A model generated the notes under the pieces. That model saw only the letters and a program-made list of their open reading frames with translations. It was not told where the DNA came from and did no database searches. Positions 44,072-52,505 of a stretch of DNA of 64,000 nt are shown piece by piece (the first letter of the stretch is position 1; the number at the start of each line of letters is the position of its first letter). Made by a program: the position numbers and the translations under genes. The stretch comes from Peptococcaceae bacterium BICA1-7 (GTDB lineage: Bacteria > Bacillota > Desulfotomaculia > Desulfotomaculales > Desulfocucumaceae). Location: contig JUEB01000011.1 of assembly GCA_000802095.1 (NCBI GenBank), forward strand, positions 62,001 to 126,000, read 5' to 3'.

Positions 44072-45270
44072 GATTAGAAAATTACGCAGAAGCTCTTGAG
44101 AAATGCTCCCACTGCGGTTTTTGCCAGGCGACCTGCCCTGTATACCTGGAGGACCTTCTGGAGACCCACCTGACACGCTCCCGCATCAACCTGATCAGGA
44201 GCGCCCTGATTGATAAATCATTGCCGGTTACCCGCCGGGTAAAGGAAATTATAAATCGCTGCCTGCTTTGCACCAACTGCACCCATACCTGCCCCGGCGG
44301 ATTGCCCTGTGATGAAATAATTGCCGCCGCCAGAGCGGAATTGGGTGGAAAATCAGGCAGTGCAGGGGCCGTAAAAAAATTTATTTTACGCAGGGTTTTA
44401 AACAAAAGAGGTCTGGCTGGAATAATGAGCAGGGTCGGGTCTACGATTCAGAAATTAAACATTGTCAAGGCCGAGGTTCCTACCCTGGCCGCAAAACCCT
44501 TCGACAGTATATACAGTGGAACTATTTCCCCAAAAGGAAAGATACGGTCACGGGTAGCTTATTTTGTGGGATGCGCCTCCAACTATATTTACCCTGATAC
44601 CGGTGAAGCCGTTGTTAAGGTGTTGGTCCACAATGGCGTTGAGGTTATTATCCCGCAGGGACAAGTATGCTGCGGTTTGCCTGCTATGGCCGAAGGAGAC
44701 CTGGAAACGGCAAGGAATTCGGTAAGCGTCAATATGAAAATTTTGGCGGGAATGCAGGTCGACGCCATTGTCACCGACTGCACGTCATGCGGTATGATGC
44801 TCAAGGTAAAGGCGGCGAAGGTGTTGCCGGGGGACGACCCTCTGCAGAATCAGGTCAAGGCAGTGTCGGAAAAAATATGGGAAGCTGCAGATTATCTCAA
44901 CACCCTGGGATTACAGGACCAGCCGGGGCCTCTAAATGAAAGGTACACTTATCATGTGCCCTGCCACCGGGCCTGGGCGCCGACAATTGTGGATTCACCC
45001 CGTCACCTGCTGTCAGCGGTTTCAGGGTCTGAGCTGGTGGAAATGGAGAATCCCGGAAAGTGCTGCGGCGCAGGAGGTAGTTTTTTTATGGAAAACCGCC
45101 AGCTCTCTGAGAGGATACGCTCTCACAAACTGGAGGATATAGCGGCAACCGGTGCCGGTACTGTGATAACCCAGTGCCCGTCATGCCGTTTTTACCTGGG
45201 TGTAAAGTTGAAGGACAGGAAAGTAATGCACCCTCTATTTTTTTTGGCAAAGTCTTACGGTCTTGTTTAA
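44068..45270 (+). CDS. GlcF-like iron-sulfur subunit
   Basis: An electron-transfer partner of GlcD-type oxidases. Two 4Fe-4S motifs (CSHCGFCQATCP and CLLCTNCTHTCP) lie in the first 80 residues. Two CCG domains follow, with CCGLPAMAEGD and CCGAGGSFF plus CTSCGMML and CPSCRFYL. CCG proteins hold non-cubane clusters and occur in heterodisulfide reductase-like complexes. Length 400. Translational coupling to the flavoprotein (4-base overlap) supports a 1:1 complex. The acceptor may be menaquinone or another Fe-S protein. Confidence 0.9.
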   Translation: MRLENYAEALEKCSHCGFCQATCPVYLEDLLETHLTRSRINLIRSALIDKSLPVTRRVKEIINRCLLCTNCTHTCPGGLPCDEIIAAARAELGGKSGSAGAVKKFILRRVLNKRGLAGIMSRVGSTIQKLNIVKAEVPTLAAKPFDSIYSGTISPKGKIRSRVAYFVGCASNYIYPDTGEAVVKVLVHNGVEVIIPQGQVCCGLPAMAEGDLETARNSVSVNMKILAGMQVDAIVTDCTSCGMMLKVKAAKVLPGDDPLQNQVKAVSEKIWEAADYLNTLGLQDQPGPLNERYTYHVPCHRAWAPTIVDSPRHLLSAVSGSELVEMENPGKCCGAGGSFFMENRQLSERIRSHKLEDIAATGAGTVITQCPSCRFYLGVKLKDRKVMHPLFFLAKSYGLV

Positions 45271-45340
45271 GAATATGTCAGCCCGGCAAACTTATTGAAC
45301 AATCAGTTAGGGAGTGAGACACAAGAGGAGGGATACTACA

Positions 45341-46453
45341 GTGAATCAGGCAGTAAAAGGTCCCGGGGATCTGATAAGGGAAGTATTGGAACAAAACCAG
45401 TGCACAGTTTGCGGCTTATGCGTCGGTATGTGCCCTTACATCAAGACTGTAAGCCAAAAGGTTGCCATAATCCATTCCTGCGGTTTAAAGGAGGGCAATT
45501 GCTACAAGGCCTGTCCCCGCACCGGGATAAATCTTCCGGAATTGGACGATATGGTCTTCGGGCAGGAAAGAAAGGATCAGGCGCTGGGATTTAACCGGGG
45601 TATTTATTTCGCCAGGGCAACCGACACGGCAATCACCCAGGCGGCACAGTATGGAGGAGTAACCACCGCCCTGATGGCCTTTGCAGTCGACCAGGGTATG
45701 GTAAGCGGCGCCGCCCTGTCCGGAGGGACTTCCCTGAGCCCCAGGCCGGTAATAGCTAGAACAGCAAGGGAAGTAATATCGTGCGCAGGCTCAAAGTATA
45801 CCGCAGTCCCTACCCTGACAGCCCTGAACAAGGCGGTTGGTGAGGGACTTCAGTGCGTTGGCGTGGTGGGCAGACCCTGCCAGATTGCGGCGGTAAGGAA
45901 AGGGCAGGCGCTAAGCCGGACAGATCCAAGTGCCAGAATACCGGCCTCTAGAGCAGGCCTGGTTATCGGCCTGTTCTGCTTCTGGTCCCTAGGGTTCGAC
46001 TTTTACCGCTACCTGGAGGAAAAGGCCGGAGGAGATGAAATAGTCAAGGTGGACATCCCCGTAGAAGGGCTGGCTGTAACCACTGCAAAAGGGACCGGGG
46101 TCTGGCCGGTGGACGAAATCAGGCCATACATAAGAGAGGTCTGCAACACCTGTGCAGACTGTACGTCAGAGTGGGCCGACGTATCGGTGGGATCTACAGA
46201 ATACGACCCGGCCTGGAACACCCTGGTTGTCAGGAGCGATGCAGGCCAGTCGTTGGTGAATAGGGCACTGGAAAAGGCAGTCATTGAAATTAAGCCTTAT
46301 CCGGAGGAAAGGCTTAAAATCCTCAGGAAGGCTGCCCTGAATAAAAAAATGAGAGTACTGCAAAACCTTGATCGGCCCGGGCCGGAATACCTTACGGTAC
46401 CCGCTGAATACCTCAGTGAGATAAAACAACAGTGGGAGGAATTGCAGTCATGA
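45341..46453 (+). CDS. FrhB/FdhB-like flavin iron-sulfur protein
   Basis: A member of the coenzyme F420 hydrogenase/dehydrogenase beta-subunit family. Fe-S ligands are CTVCGLCVGMCP, CYKACP and CNTCADC. The central flavin domain has GRPCQIAAVRK. These proteins move electrons between ferredoxin-type clusters and flavin or F420; in Firmicutes the partner is usually ferredoxin or NAD. GAGGAGGG 8-9 bases before the GTG at 45341 makes that start better than the in-frame GTG at 45314. The stop overlaps iorA as ATGA. Confidence 0.85.
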   Translation: MNQAVKGPGDLIREVLEQNQCTVCGLCVGMCPYIKTVSQKVAIIHSCGLKEGNCYKACPRTGINLPELDDMVFGQERKDQALGFNRGIYFARATDTAITQAAQYGGVTTALMAFAVDQGMVSGAALSGGTSLSPRPVIARTAREVISCAGSKYTAVPTLTALNKAVGEGLQCVGVVGRPCQIAAVRKGQALSRTDPSARIPASRAGLVIGLFCFWSLGFDFYRYLEEKAGGDEIVKVDIPVEGLAVTTAKGTGVWPVDEIRPYIREVCNTCADCTSEWADVSVGSTEYDPAWNTLVVRSDAGQSLVNRALEKAVIEIKPYPEERLKILRKAALNKKMRVLQNLDRPGPEYLTVPAEYLSEIKQQWEELQS

Positions 46454-48372
46454 GTATTTTTGGAGTAGGACTGGATCAACCCGGCCGCAGCGTGTTGCTG
46501 ACCGGGAACGAAGCGGTGGCCAGGGGCGCCATCGAGGCCGGAGTAGCCTTTGCAGCATGTTATCCCGGCTCACCCACGGCCGAGGTGCTGCCCACTTTGG
46601 CTCAATTGGGGGAGAAATTCAACATATATACTGAATTCAGCACCAACGAAAAAGTGGCCATAGAGGCTGCTGCGGCAGCCTCTTTCGCGGGATTAAGGTC
46701 ACTTACCATCTGTAAGGTTGACGGATTCAATGTTGCCCTGGATTTTGCCACAGCCATCAGCCTTTCCGGCAACAAAGGCGGCATGGTTATTATGGTTGGG
46801 GACGACCCCAACGCGCACTCCAGTATTAAGGAGGAGGATTGCCGGTTCCTGGCCAGGACGGCCAGCCTGCCGCTGCTGGAACCTGCGACGGTCATGGAGG
46901 CCAAGGAAATAACCAAATTCGCCTTTGAATTGTCAGAGAAAATAATGCTGCCGGTGGTAGTACGCTGCACCACCAGGATTTGCCATGCCAGCGGGGATGT
47001 TAAGCTGGGTGAACTGCCCACAGCAGAAAAAAAGGCGAGCCTGACAAGGGATCAAAAATTCGTCACCACCCCCCTTTTTAGTCAATTCATGAAAAGCAAG
47101 ATCAAAAACGCCGCAGACATGGCCGAATGTTCTCCCTTCAACTATTATACCGGACCGGAGAATGCCGAAAAGATAGTGATAGCCTGCGGGCCAAGTTACA
47201 ATTACGCTCTGGAGGCTGTTGAAATACTGGGCCTGAAGGATAGCGTGGGTGTCCTGAAAATATCTACCACCTGGCCTCTCCCGGAGAATTTAATTTTGAG
47301 GTACCTAAAGTCAGCCCGGGAAGTGGTTTTTGTCGAGGAGATTGACTCTTTTCTGGAGGACGGGGTGATGACCCTTGCTGCCAAATATTGGGATGAGGTC
47401 GGCAAGGTTAAATTTTATGGCAAGAATTCGGGACACGTGGCCAGTCCCAAGGGACCATTTGCAGGGGAGCTGGACCCGGACGTGGTGACCGGCTGCCTGG
47501 GAAAAATATTCAATGCACACTATGAATCTCCGGGCCTGCCTAATATCAAAGAGGCCAGGGATCTTCTAAACAATAACCTGCCTGGCAGGGAACTGGCACT
47601 TTGTGCTGGCTGTCCCCACCGGGCGTCCTACTGGGCCATAAAGACTGCGGTGGAGTTGGACGGCCGCAACGCCATAGTGCTGGGCGACATCGGCTGCTAC
47701 AGCCTTGGGCTGGTACGCACAGGTTATAGCCTCCTTCAGAGTGTGCACTGCATGGGTGCAGGTATTGGCATAGCCAGTGGTCTGGGCAAGCTGGACCGTT
47801 TTCAGTTTAAACAGCCGGTAATTGCCGTGCTGGGGGATTCTACCTTCTACCATGCTGCCCCCCAGGCGCTAATCAACGCACGCTACAACCAGTCCAGTAT
47901 GCTCTGTATCATATTGGACAACGAGACCACCGCTATGACCGGCCACCAACCACATCCCGGACGGGGCATAAGCGCTACAGGGCAACCCCTGGGCAAAGTA
48001 GAAATTGAGGCTATCCTGGCCGGTATGGGGATACCCGTAACGGTGCATGACCCATACGATGTGGAGGGAACTACCGAGGTTGTCTACAAGATATTACAGG
48101 AAACCGGCCCCCGGGCTTTGGTGCTCAGAAGGGCTTGTGCGCTGATGGCCGTAAAGGGCAGAAAGAAGAATCGTGTGTACGTGGATCAGGACAAGTGCAT
48201 TGGTGATGACTGCGGCTGCGCCAGATTCTGCAGCCGGGTCTTCGCCTGCCCGGCCAACATCTGGGATGCGCAGCGGGGTAGAGCCAGCATTGACGAGGCG
48301 GTCTGCAACGGCTGCGGCGTATGCGCCAGCCTCTGCCCGCAGCAGGCTATCGTCGTAGAAAGGACGGTATGA
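46450..48372 (+). CDS. iorA: Indolepyruvate ferredoxin oxidoreductase alpha subunit-like
   Basis: The thiamine-diphosphate subunit of an oxidoreductase that decarboxylates a 2-keto acid to acyl-CoA while reducing ferredoxin. The N-terminal domain has LLTGNEAVARGA and CYPGSPTAEV. The ThDP site is LGDIGCYSLG, GDSTFYHAAP, DNETTAMTGHQPHPG. The C-terminal ferredoxin domain is atypical: CIGDDCGCARFC comes first, then a regular CNGCGVCASLCP. The ATG at 46450 overlaps the previous gene by 4 bases. Known enzymes act on aryl pyruvates, but this family is broad and the true substrate may be different. Confidence 0.9.
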   Translation: MSIFGVGLDQPGRSVLLTGNEAVARGAIEAGVAFAACYPGSPTAEVLPTLAQLGEKFNIYTEFSTNEKVAIEAAAAASFAGLRSLTICKVDGFNVALDFATAISLSGNKGGMVIMVGDDPNAHSSIKEEDCRFLARTASLPLLEPATVMEAKEITKFAFELSEKIMLPVVVRCTTRICHASGDVKLGELPTAEKKASLTRDQKFVTTPLFSQFMKSKIKNAADMAECSPFNYYTGPENAEKIVIACGPSYNYALEAVEILGLKDSVGVLKISTTWPLPENLILRYLKSAREVVFVEEIDSFLEDGVMTLAAKYWDEVGKVKFYGKNSGHVASPKGPFAGELDPDVVTGCLGKIFNAHYESPGLPNIKEARDLLNNNLPGRELALCAGCPHRASYWAIKTAVELDGRNAIVLGDIGCYSLGLVRTGYSLLQSVHCMGAGIGIASGLGKLDRFQFKQPVIAVLGDSTFYHAAPQALINARYNQSSMLCIILDNETTAMTGHQPHPGRGISATGQPLGKVEIEAILAGMGIPVTVHDPYDVEGTTEVVYKILQETGPRALVLRRACALMAVKGRKKNRVYVDQDKCIGDDCGCARFCSRVFACPANIWDAQRGRASIDEAVCNGCGVCASLCPQQAIVVERTV

Positions 48373-48989
48373 GTAACATGTTTGTATTATTTAAGCCCCT
48401 TAATGTTATCGTAACCGGAGTGGGCGGCCAGGGCAATGTGCTGGCCTCCCAGGTTTTAGCTGCTGCGGCCATAGAGGCGGGTTACCGGGTGTCCGTGGGG
48501 GAAACCTTTGGGGCCTCCCAGAGAGGAGGGTCTGTGATGAGTCACGTTCGCATCAGCCGGGACAGGACCTGCGGTCCCCTAATCCCCAAAGGCGGAGCAC
48601 ACCTGATCGTAGGCTTCGAGCCCCTGGAAACACTGCGTATACTTATGGATTACGGCAATCCGGAAACTGTGGTGGTGATGAACGACCGTCCCAACTATCC
48701 CATCGGATGCCTTTTAGGTGAGGAAAAGTACCCGGAGCCGGATTTGATTATTAAGGCAATCAACAAGCTCGTTGTCAAAATCCACGTTCTGCCGGCCACC
48801 GATTTGGCCAGGGAGGCCGGCAATGCCATGGCCGCCAATATGGTGCTCACCGGCGCGCTGTCCGGGTGCAGCCTCCTGCCCTTTGACAGCCGCTTCTTCA
48901 CCGGGGTTATAGATACTCTATTTAGCGGTGATGTGCGGGCTCTCAATATGAAGGCCTTTGAAAAGGGTAGGGAAACAGTGCAAGGTTAA
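48369..48989 (+). CDS. iorB: Indolepyruvate ferredoxin oxidoreductase beta subunit-like
   Basis: The gamma-type subunit that pairs with IorA. VTGVGGQGNVLASQVLAAAA near the start and GETFGASQRGGSVMSHVRIS are the family motifs. The ATG at 48369 overlaps the iorA stop as ATGA; the longer frame from 48321 is antisense-free but unsupported. Last gene of the coupled cluster, followed by a strong terminator. Confidence 0.92.
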   Translation: MSNMFVLFKPLNVIVTGVGGQGNVLASQVLAAAAIEAGYRVSVGETFGASQRGGSVMSHVRISRDRTCGPLIPKGGAHLIVGFEPLETLRILMDYGNPETVVVMNDRPNYPIGCLLGEEKYPEPDLIIKAINKLVVKIHVLPATDLAREAGNAMAANMVLTGALSGCSLLPFDSRFFTGVIDTLFSGDVRALNMKAFEKGRETVQG

Positions 48990-49031
48990 AAAAAATAAGC
49001 CCGTATCCCTTGATACGGGCTTATTTTTTTT
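48987..49031. terminator. Strong bidirectional terminator
   Basis: AATAAGCCCGTATC pairs with GATACGGGCTTATT around a short loop, with an A-run before and a T-run after. It ends the iorB transcript and lies past the MFS gene stop. Confidence 0.92.
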
Positions 49032-49108
49032 ACAAAATCACTTCTGTTATCTTTTTACGCAACTCCCCATCCAGTTCCAGACCCACGTGGTTATCCGCCT
49101 TTTTCAAA

Positions 49109-50407
49109 CTAAGGGGTTTCAAGCTCTGCAATCCTCTTATCATCCCGGTCATAGAATCTGCTGGAGATATAGGCAAAGATCAGCATGAGAACAACGGCTA
49201 CCCAGCTTACAACTATAAGGGCACTGGTAAGCCCAAATTTGTCAGACACAGCGCCGGTGAAGGCGGGCGCCCAGAAACCGGTCAGCAGTTGGTTGCACAG
49301 AGGAATGAAAGCAAAGGCCATGGCTCTGAAAAAAGATGCCGACAGGTCCTGGGTAACACCATAGAGAGCCGGGAACACACCGCCCAGGAAAAAGCCCCCA
49401 AGGCACCAAAATACCACAACGGCATTAAAATTCTTTGATTGCATGGCAACCAGCAACGAAATGGTTGAAAATATGCCGAATAGAGTACCATTTAAGGCTG
49501 CGGACATCAGCCTGCCCTTTTTAGATTTCTTCAGGAACATATCACCCAGCCAGCCTCCAAAGATTGACCCGGGGAATGTCAATAACCCGATTATCCCGAT
49601 GATATAGGCGGCCTCTTTAATATTCATACCAAATGTCCTGACATAGAACATGGGACCCCAGGTGCCAAAGGTTTGAAGGGCTATCATCGCAGAGGCGGAT
49701 GCCAGGTATACGCAAAGAAGTGACGGTGAGGTCAATATGTACTTCAAGGTTGCAACTATACTGGGGGTAGTGGTTCTCTTGGCGTCCACATCTTCTTTTA
49801 CGGTTTTGTAGTCAGGCATAAACCAGGCCAATATGGCTAAAAAGACACCCGGTACGGCTAAAACCCCAAAACAGGCTCTCCATCCATATTTATAAGCTAT
49901 GGCGCCTGCCGCCATGATGCCAAGGGCGCTCCCCAACGGTATTGCCGTTTGGAAAATACCGTTCATGGTCCCCCTTATTCTTTTAGGATACCATGCGCTC
50001 ATAAGGGCATAAGCAGCTGAGTTGTAGCCCGCCTCACCGGTACCGACACCGAGGCGCGCCACAAGGAGTGTTACATATCCTTTAGCCTGCCCGGTGAAGT
50101 AGGTAGCCAGGCTCCAAATAAACACCATGATGGAAACCATTTTTCTACGGCTCCACCTGTCCACCAAAGTGGCCACGGGAATGGCCAGCAGGGCAATGCT
50201 AAGTCCGATGATGCCGCTCACAAGTCCCACCTGGGCGTCCGATAAGCTAAATGTTTTCTTTAATACCGGCAGGACGGCGTTTACAGCGCTTCTGTCCGCA
50301 ATATCCAGCATCATCATCAACCATACCACTGCAAACCACAGGTTGGCTTTCCACAGGGGAAGCTCTAATTTAGCTGGCCCATTACTAATTTTAAATTGTT
50401 CAGACAT
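49109..50407 (-). CDS. MFS transporter (anion:cation symporter type)
   Basis: A 432-residue major facilitator protein with 12 hydrophobic helices. The loop between helices 2 and 3 reads VATLVDRWSRRKM (the MFS D-R-R signature), and the second repeat has GGWLGDMFLKKSKKGR. The pattern DIADRSAVNAVLPVLKKTFSLSDAQVGL is typical of the ACS family, which imports organic acids such as hexuronates, tartrate or phthalate-type anions. ATATGGAGGCAG precedes the ATG. A degenerate ROK-type palindrome lies 30 bases upstream. Presumably imports the island's substrate. Confidence 0.87.
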   Translation of the reverse strand: MSEQFKISNGPAKLELPLWKANLWFAVVWLMMMLDIADRSAVNAVLPVLKKTFSLSDAQVGLVSGIIGLSIALLAIPVATLVDRWSRRKMVSIMVFIWSLATYFTGQAKGYVTLLVARLGVGTGEAGYNSAAYALMSAWYPKRIRGTMNGIFQTAIPLGSALGIMAAGAIAYKYGWRACFGVLAVPGVFLAILAWFMPDYKTVKEDVDAKRTTTPSIVATLKYILTSPSLLCVYLASASAMIALQTFGTWGPMFYVRTFGMNIKEAAYIIGIIGLLTFPGSIFGGWLGDMFLKKSKKGRLMSAALNGTLFGIFSTISLLVAMQSKNFNAVVVFWCLGGFFLGGVFPALYGVTQDLSASFFRAMAFAFIPLCNQLLTGFWAPAFTGAVSDKFGLTSALIVVSWVAVVLMLIFAYISSRFYDRDDKRIAELETP

Positions 50408-50436
50408 AAAACTGCCTCCATATTTGAAATTTTAAC

Positions 50437-50458
50437 AGTAAGCATAAAAGTGCTAACT
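50437..50458. promoter_or_regulatory. Putative ROK operator 3 (degenerate)
   Basis: A 22-bp weak palindrome beginning AGTAAGCAT and ending GTGCTAACT, arms 7 of 11 symmetrical, in the leader of the MFS gene. Confidence 0.35.
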
Positions 50459-50463
50459 ACTTT

Positions 50464-51453
50464 TCATGATACAGGGGCATCACGTACGATCAGAGTATTT
50501 ACAGGTGTTCCATCGCTCCAGTTGCCCATAAAGGTCATGTCGGTGCCGCCATCCAGGCAGTAACTGCGGTCGGTACCGAAGAAGGCATAATTGGTCAGGG
50601 CGGTAGACAGCTTCCAGAAGCCGTAATAGTCAAGAGTATTGGGATTACTTGCACAGCCCGGGGAGCTATGGTTGGCCACCAGGTCGGGATCGCCGTAATA
50701 ATCCGACCTGAACTCCACATGGTCTTTTCTGTTATTGGAGATCTGAGTGGTCATGTTAATCGCGTCTTTTGACCTTTGCTGTCCCGCCGTGGTATCTTCA
50801 TTACCACAAAGACTGAGAAAATATGTATCTGAAGGGATATTTGTTTCATTGTAAGTCCATATATCATGGTTAGCTGTATCTGCCCCGTAAAATGTCGGCA
50901 TAATGGCTTTTGGTTTGGGTATTCCGTTACCGGGATAATTTGCCGCCATGGCGACAGTCATGTTGCCGCCCAGAGAATGGCCCATTATGGCAAAGTTCAT
51001 TAAGCCGTCAGACCCGATTTGCGGACGCACATGTTCAGAACCGTTCTGCAGGTGAGTGATGGCGTCTTTAAGTCCGGTAGTGCCGTAACCAAGCATAGCT
51101 GATTGTGGAGTGAGAATTGATCCCTGGTACACGGGGTAAATAACAACATTACCTTTCTTCACCAGGTGCTCTATCCAAAGTATATAATTATCAAAAGGGT
51201 TCGTCGCAGACCATCCGTGAAGGAAACAGATCACGGGGGCGTTTTCCGGTTTTGGCGTGGGTTCAAAAAGATAATATGCAGTTCCAGCGCTCCCGTTCTT
51301 TTCCCAAACGTAACCGGTATACGTGTAGTTGCTTCCACCCGGACCGGACGCCGGTTGTCCGGGCGGAGTAGCCGCAAATACTATAGTTGAATAAATCAAA
51401 GAAAGCAAAAAGACACAAGATACAATCAGGATGATTTTTTTGAAATTTCTCAT
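50464..51453 (-). CDS. Secreted alpha/beta hydrolase
   Basis: A 329-residue exported hydrolase. A clear signal peptide (basic start, hydrophobic run, cleavage probably after VFAA) is followed by an alpha/beta hydrolase domain with oxyanion region LHGWSATNP, nucleophile elbow GHSLGGN, an acidic residue in CGNEDTT and a catalytic His candidate in LVANHSSPG. Four Cys in the mature part could form disulfides. It likely acts outside the cell on an ester or amide, akin to esterases and cutinase-like enzymes; the exact substrate is not deducible. It lies 56 bases upstream of the MFS gene on the same strand. Confidence 0.82.
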   Translation of the reverse strand: MRNFKKIILIVSCVFLLSLIYSTIVFAATPPGQPASGPGGSNYTYTGYVWEKNGSAGTAYYLFEPTPKPENAPVICFLHGWSATNPFDNYILWIEHLVKKGNVVIYPVYQGSILTPQSAMLGYGTTGLKDAITHLQNGSEHVRPQIGSDGLMNFAIMGHSLGGNMTVAMAANYPGNGIPKPKAIMPTFYGADTANHDIWTYNETNIPSDTYFLSLCGNEDTTAGQQRSKDAINMTTQISNNRKDHVEFRSDYYGDPDLVANHSSPGCASNPNTLDYYGFWKLSTALTNYAFFGTDRSYCLDGGTDMTFMGNWSDGTPVNTLIVRDAPVS

Positions 51454-51591
51454 TTTAAAACCACCACTTCCCTTTTATTCATGTAAAAACCCCATTTCAC
51501 CTCCTTTGTTAGTCAATCCGAATCACAGGATAATACGACTTACCGACCCTGCTTCCTCATTGGACGGCGATTTTTTCATATTATCCATGAT

Positions 51592-51612
51592 TGTTAATGT
51601 TTAATAATAACT
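51592..51612. promoter_or_regulatory. Putative ROK operator 4
   Basis: A 21-bp imperfect palindrome starting TGTTAATGTT and ending ATAATAACT, about 140 bases before the hydrolase gene. Confidence 0.5.
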
Positions 51613-51633
51613 ATTGTCTCAGGAAATATCGGG

Positions 51634-52482
51634 CTAAGTAGTAAAATTATAATCAATTTTAATTTCCTTAGCCTTTTCTGAACAGTGACCAACCACTTTA
51701 TTGACGTTTTCCATCCAGTTGGTAACCGTGATGGTGGAAGATTCCTGGTCCTTTACCATTCCAATAAAATTTTCCACTTTCGATGAGATGACAGAAACAT
51801 TTTTCTTGATTAATGCCAACTCCTGTTTTACCTGCTTCAGCGATTCGGCTGAATCCCCGGCAAGACTGGTTATTTCGTTGGCTACCACCTTGAATGTAAA
51901 GCCGTGGCTCCCCGCCCGGGCTGCTTCAATAAGTGCATTAAAGCCTATAAGCTTTGTATTGCCGGCTAGTTTGCCAACAAATTCGGCTATTTCTTCGGTT
52001 TCTCCGACCTTCATCATAATATCATTGATCAGTTCCATCGACTTGCCGGAGTGTTCTGTTAAAGTCTCTGCGGTTGCCGTCAGCTCTTCCACCGCTGCCA
52101 TGGTTCTCTGAGCAGTGCTGCTTAATACATCCACTGTATGCAGTAAGACGCTTGGCAGGGTATATATCATCAAACCAAAGGCACCCACTATTACACCTTT
52201 GTCTTCAATTGGTATCGCTGCATTAAACACTTCCACCAGGTTATATCTTATAGCAGACTTTGGCACACCAGTTTTCATTGCCTGAGTCGCAATACTCTTT
52301 TCCGTCAGTCTGTGACCCAGTGAAAAATCTTTATCAGTGGCGCTAGCTATGCCTTTTATAAAAATAACCTTTTCTGTGTCTGTGCGGTAAAAAAAGACCA
52401 CCTCGTAGCCGGTCAGAATAAGCAGCAGTTCGCATATATCACAAAGAAAATCAGCCTGTTCCGAAGTGAGTCTAATATTCAT
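51634..52482 (-). CDS. Soluble methyl-accepting chemotaxis-type protein A
   Basis: A 282-residue protein with no transmembrane segment and no HAMP domain. The N-terminal 110 residues look like a small sensory domain (SEQADFLCDICELLLILTGYEVVFFY). The C-terminal part is a shortened chemoreceptor signalling helix pair with tip sequence TKLIGFNALIEAARAGSHG, close to the canonical NLLALNAAIEAARAGE. It should bind CheA/CheW from the cytosol and sense an internal cue. Second gene after its paralogue (23 bases between), ribosome-binding site TTGGAGAG. Confidence 0.82.
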   Translation of the reverse strand: MNIRLTSEQADFLCDICELLLILTGYEVVFFYRTDTEKVIFIKGIASATDKDFSLGHRLTEKSIATQAMKTGVPKSAIRYNLVEVFNAAIPIEDKGVIVGAFGLMIYTLPSVLLHTVDVLSSTAQRTMAAVEELTATAETLTEHSGKSMELINDIMMKVGETEEIAEFVGKLAGNTKLIGFNALIEAARAGSHGFTFKVVANEITSLAGDSAESLKQVKQELALIKKNVSVISSKVENFIGMVKDQESSTITVTNWMENVNKVVGHCSEKAKEIKIDYNFTT

Positions 52483-52505
52483 ATAATCTCTCCAACATTA
52501 TTTAA

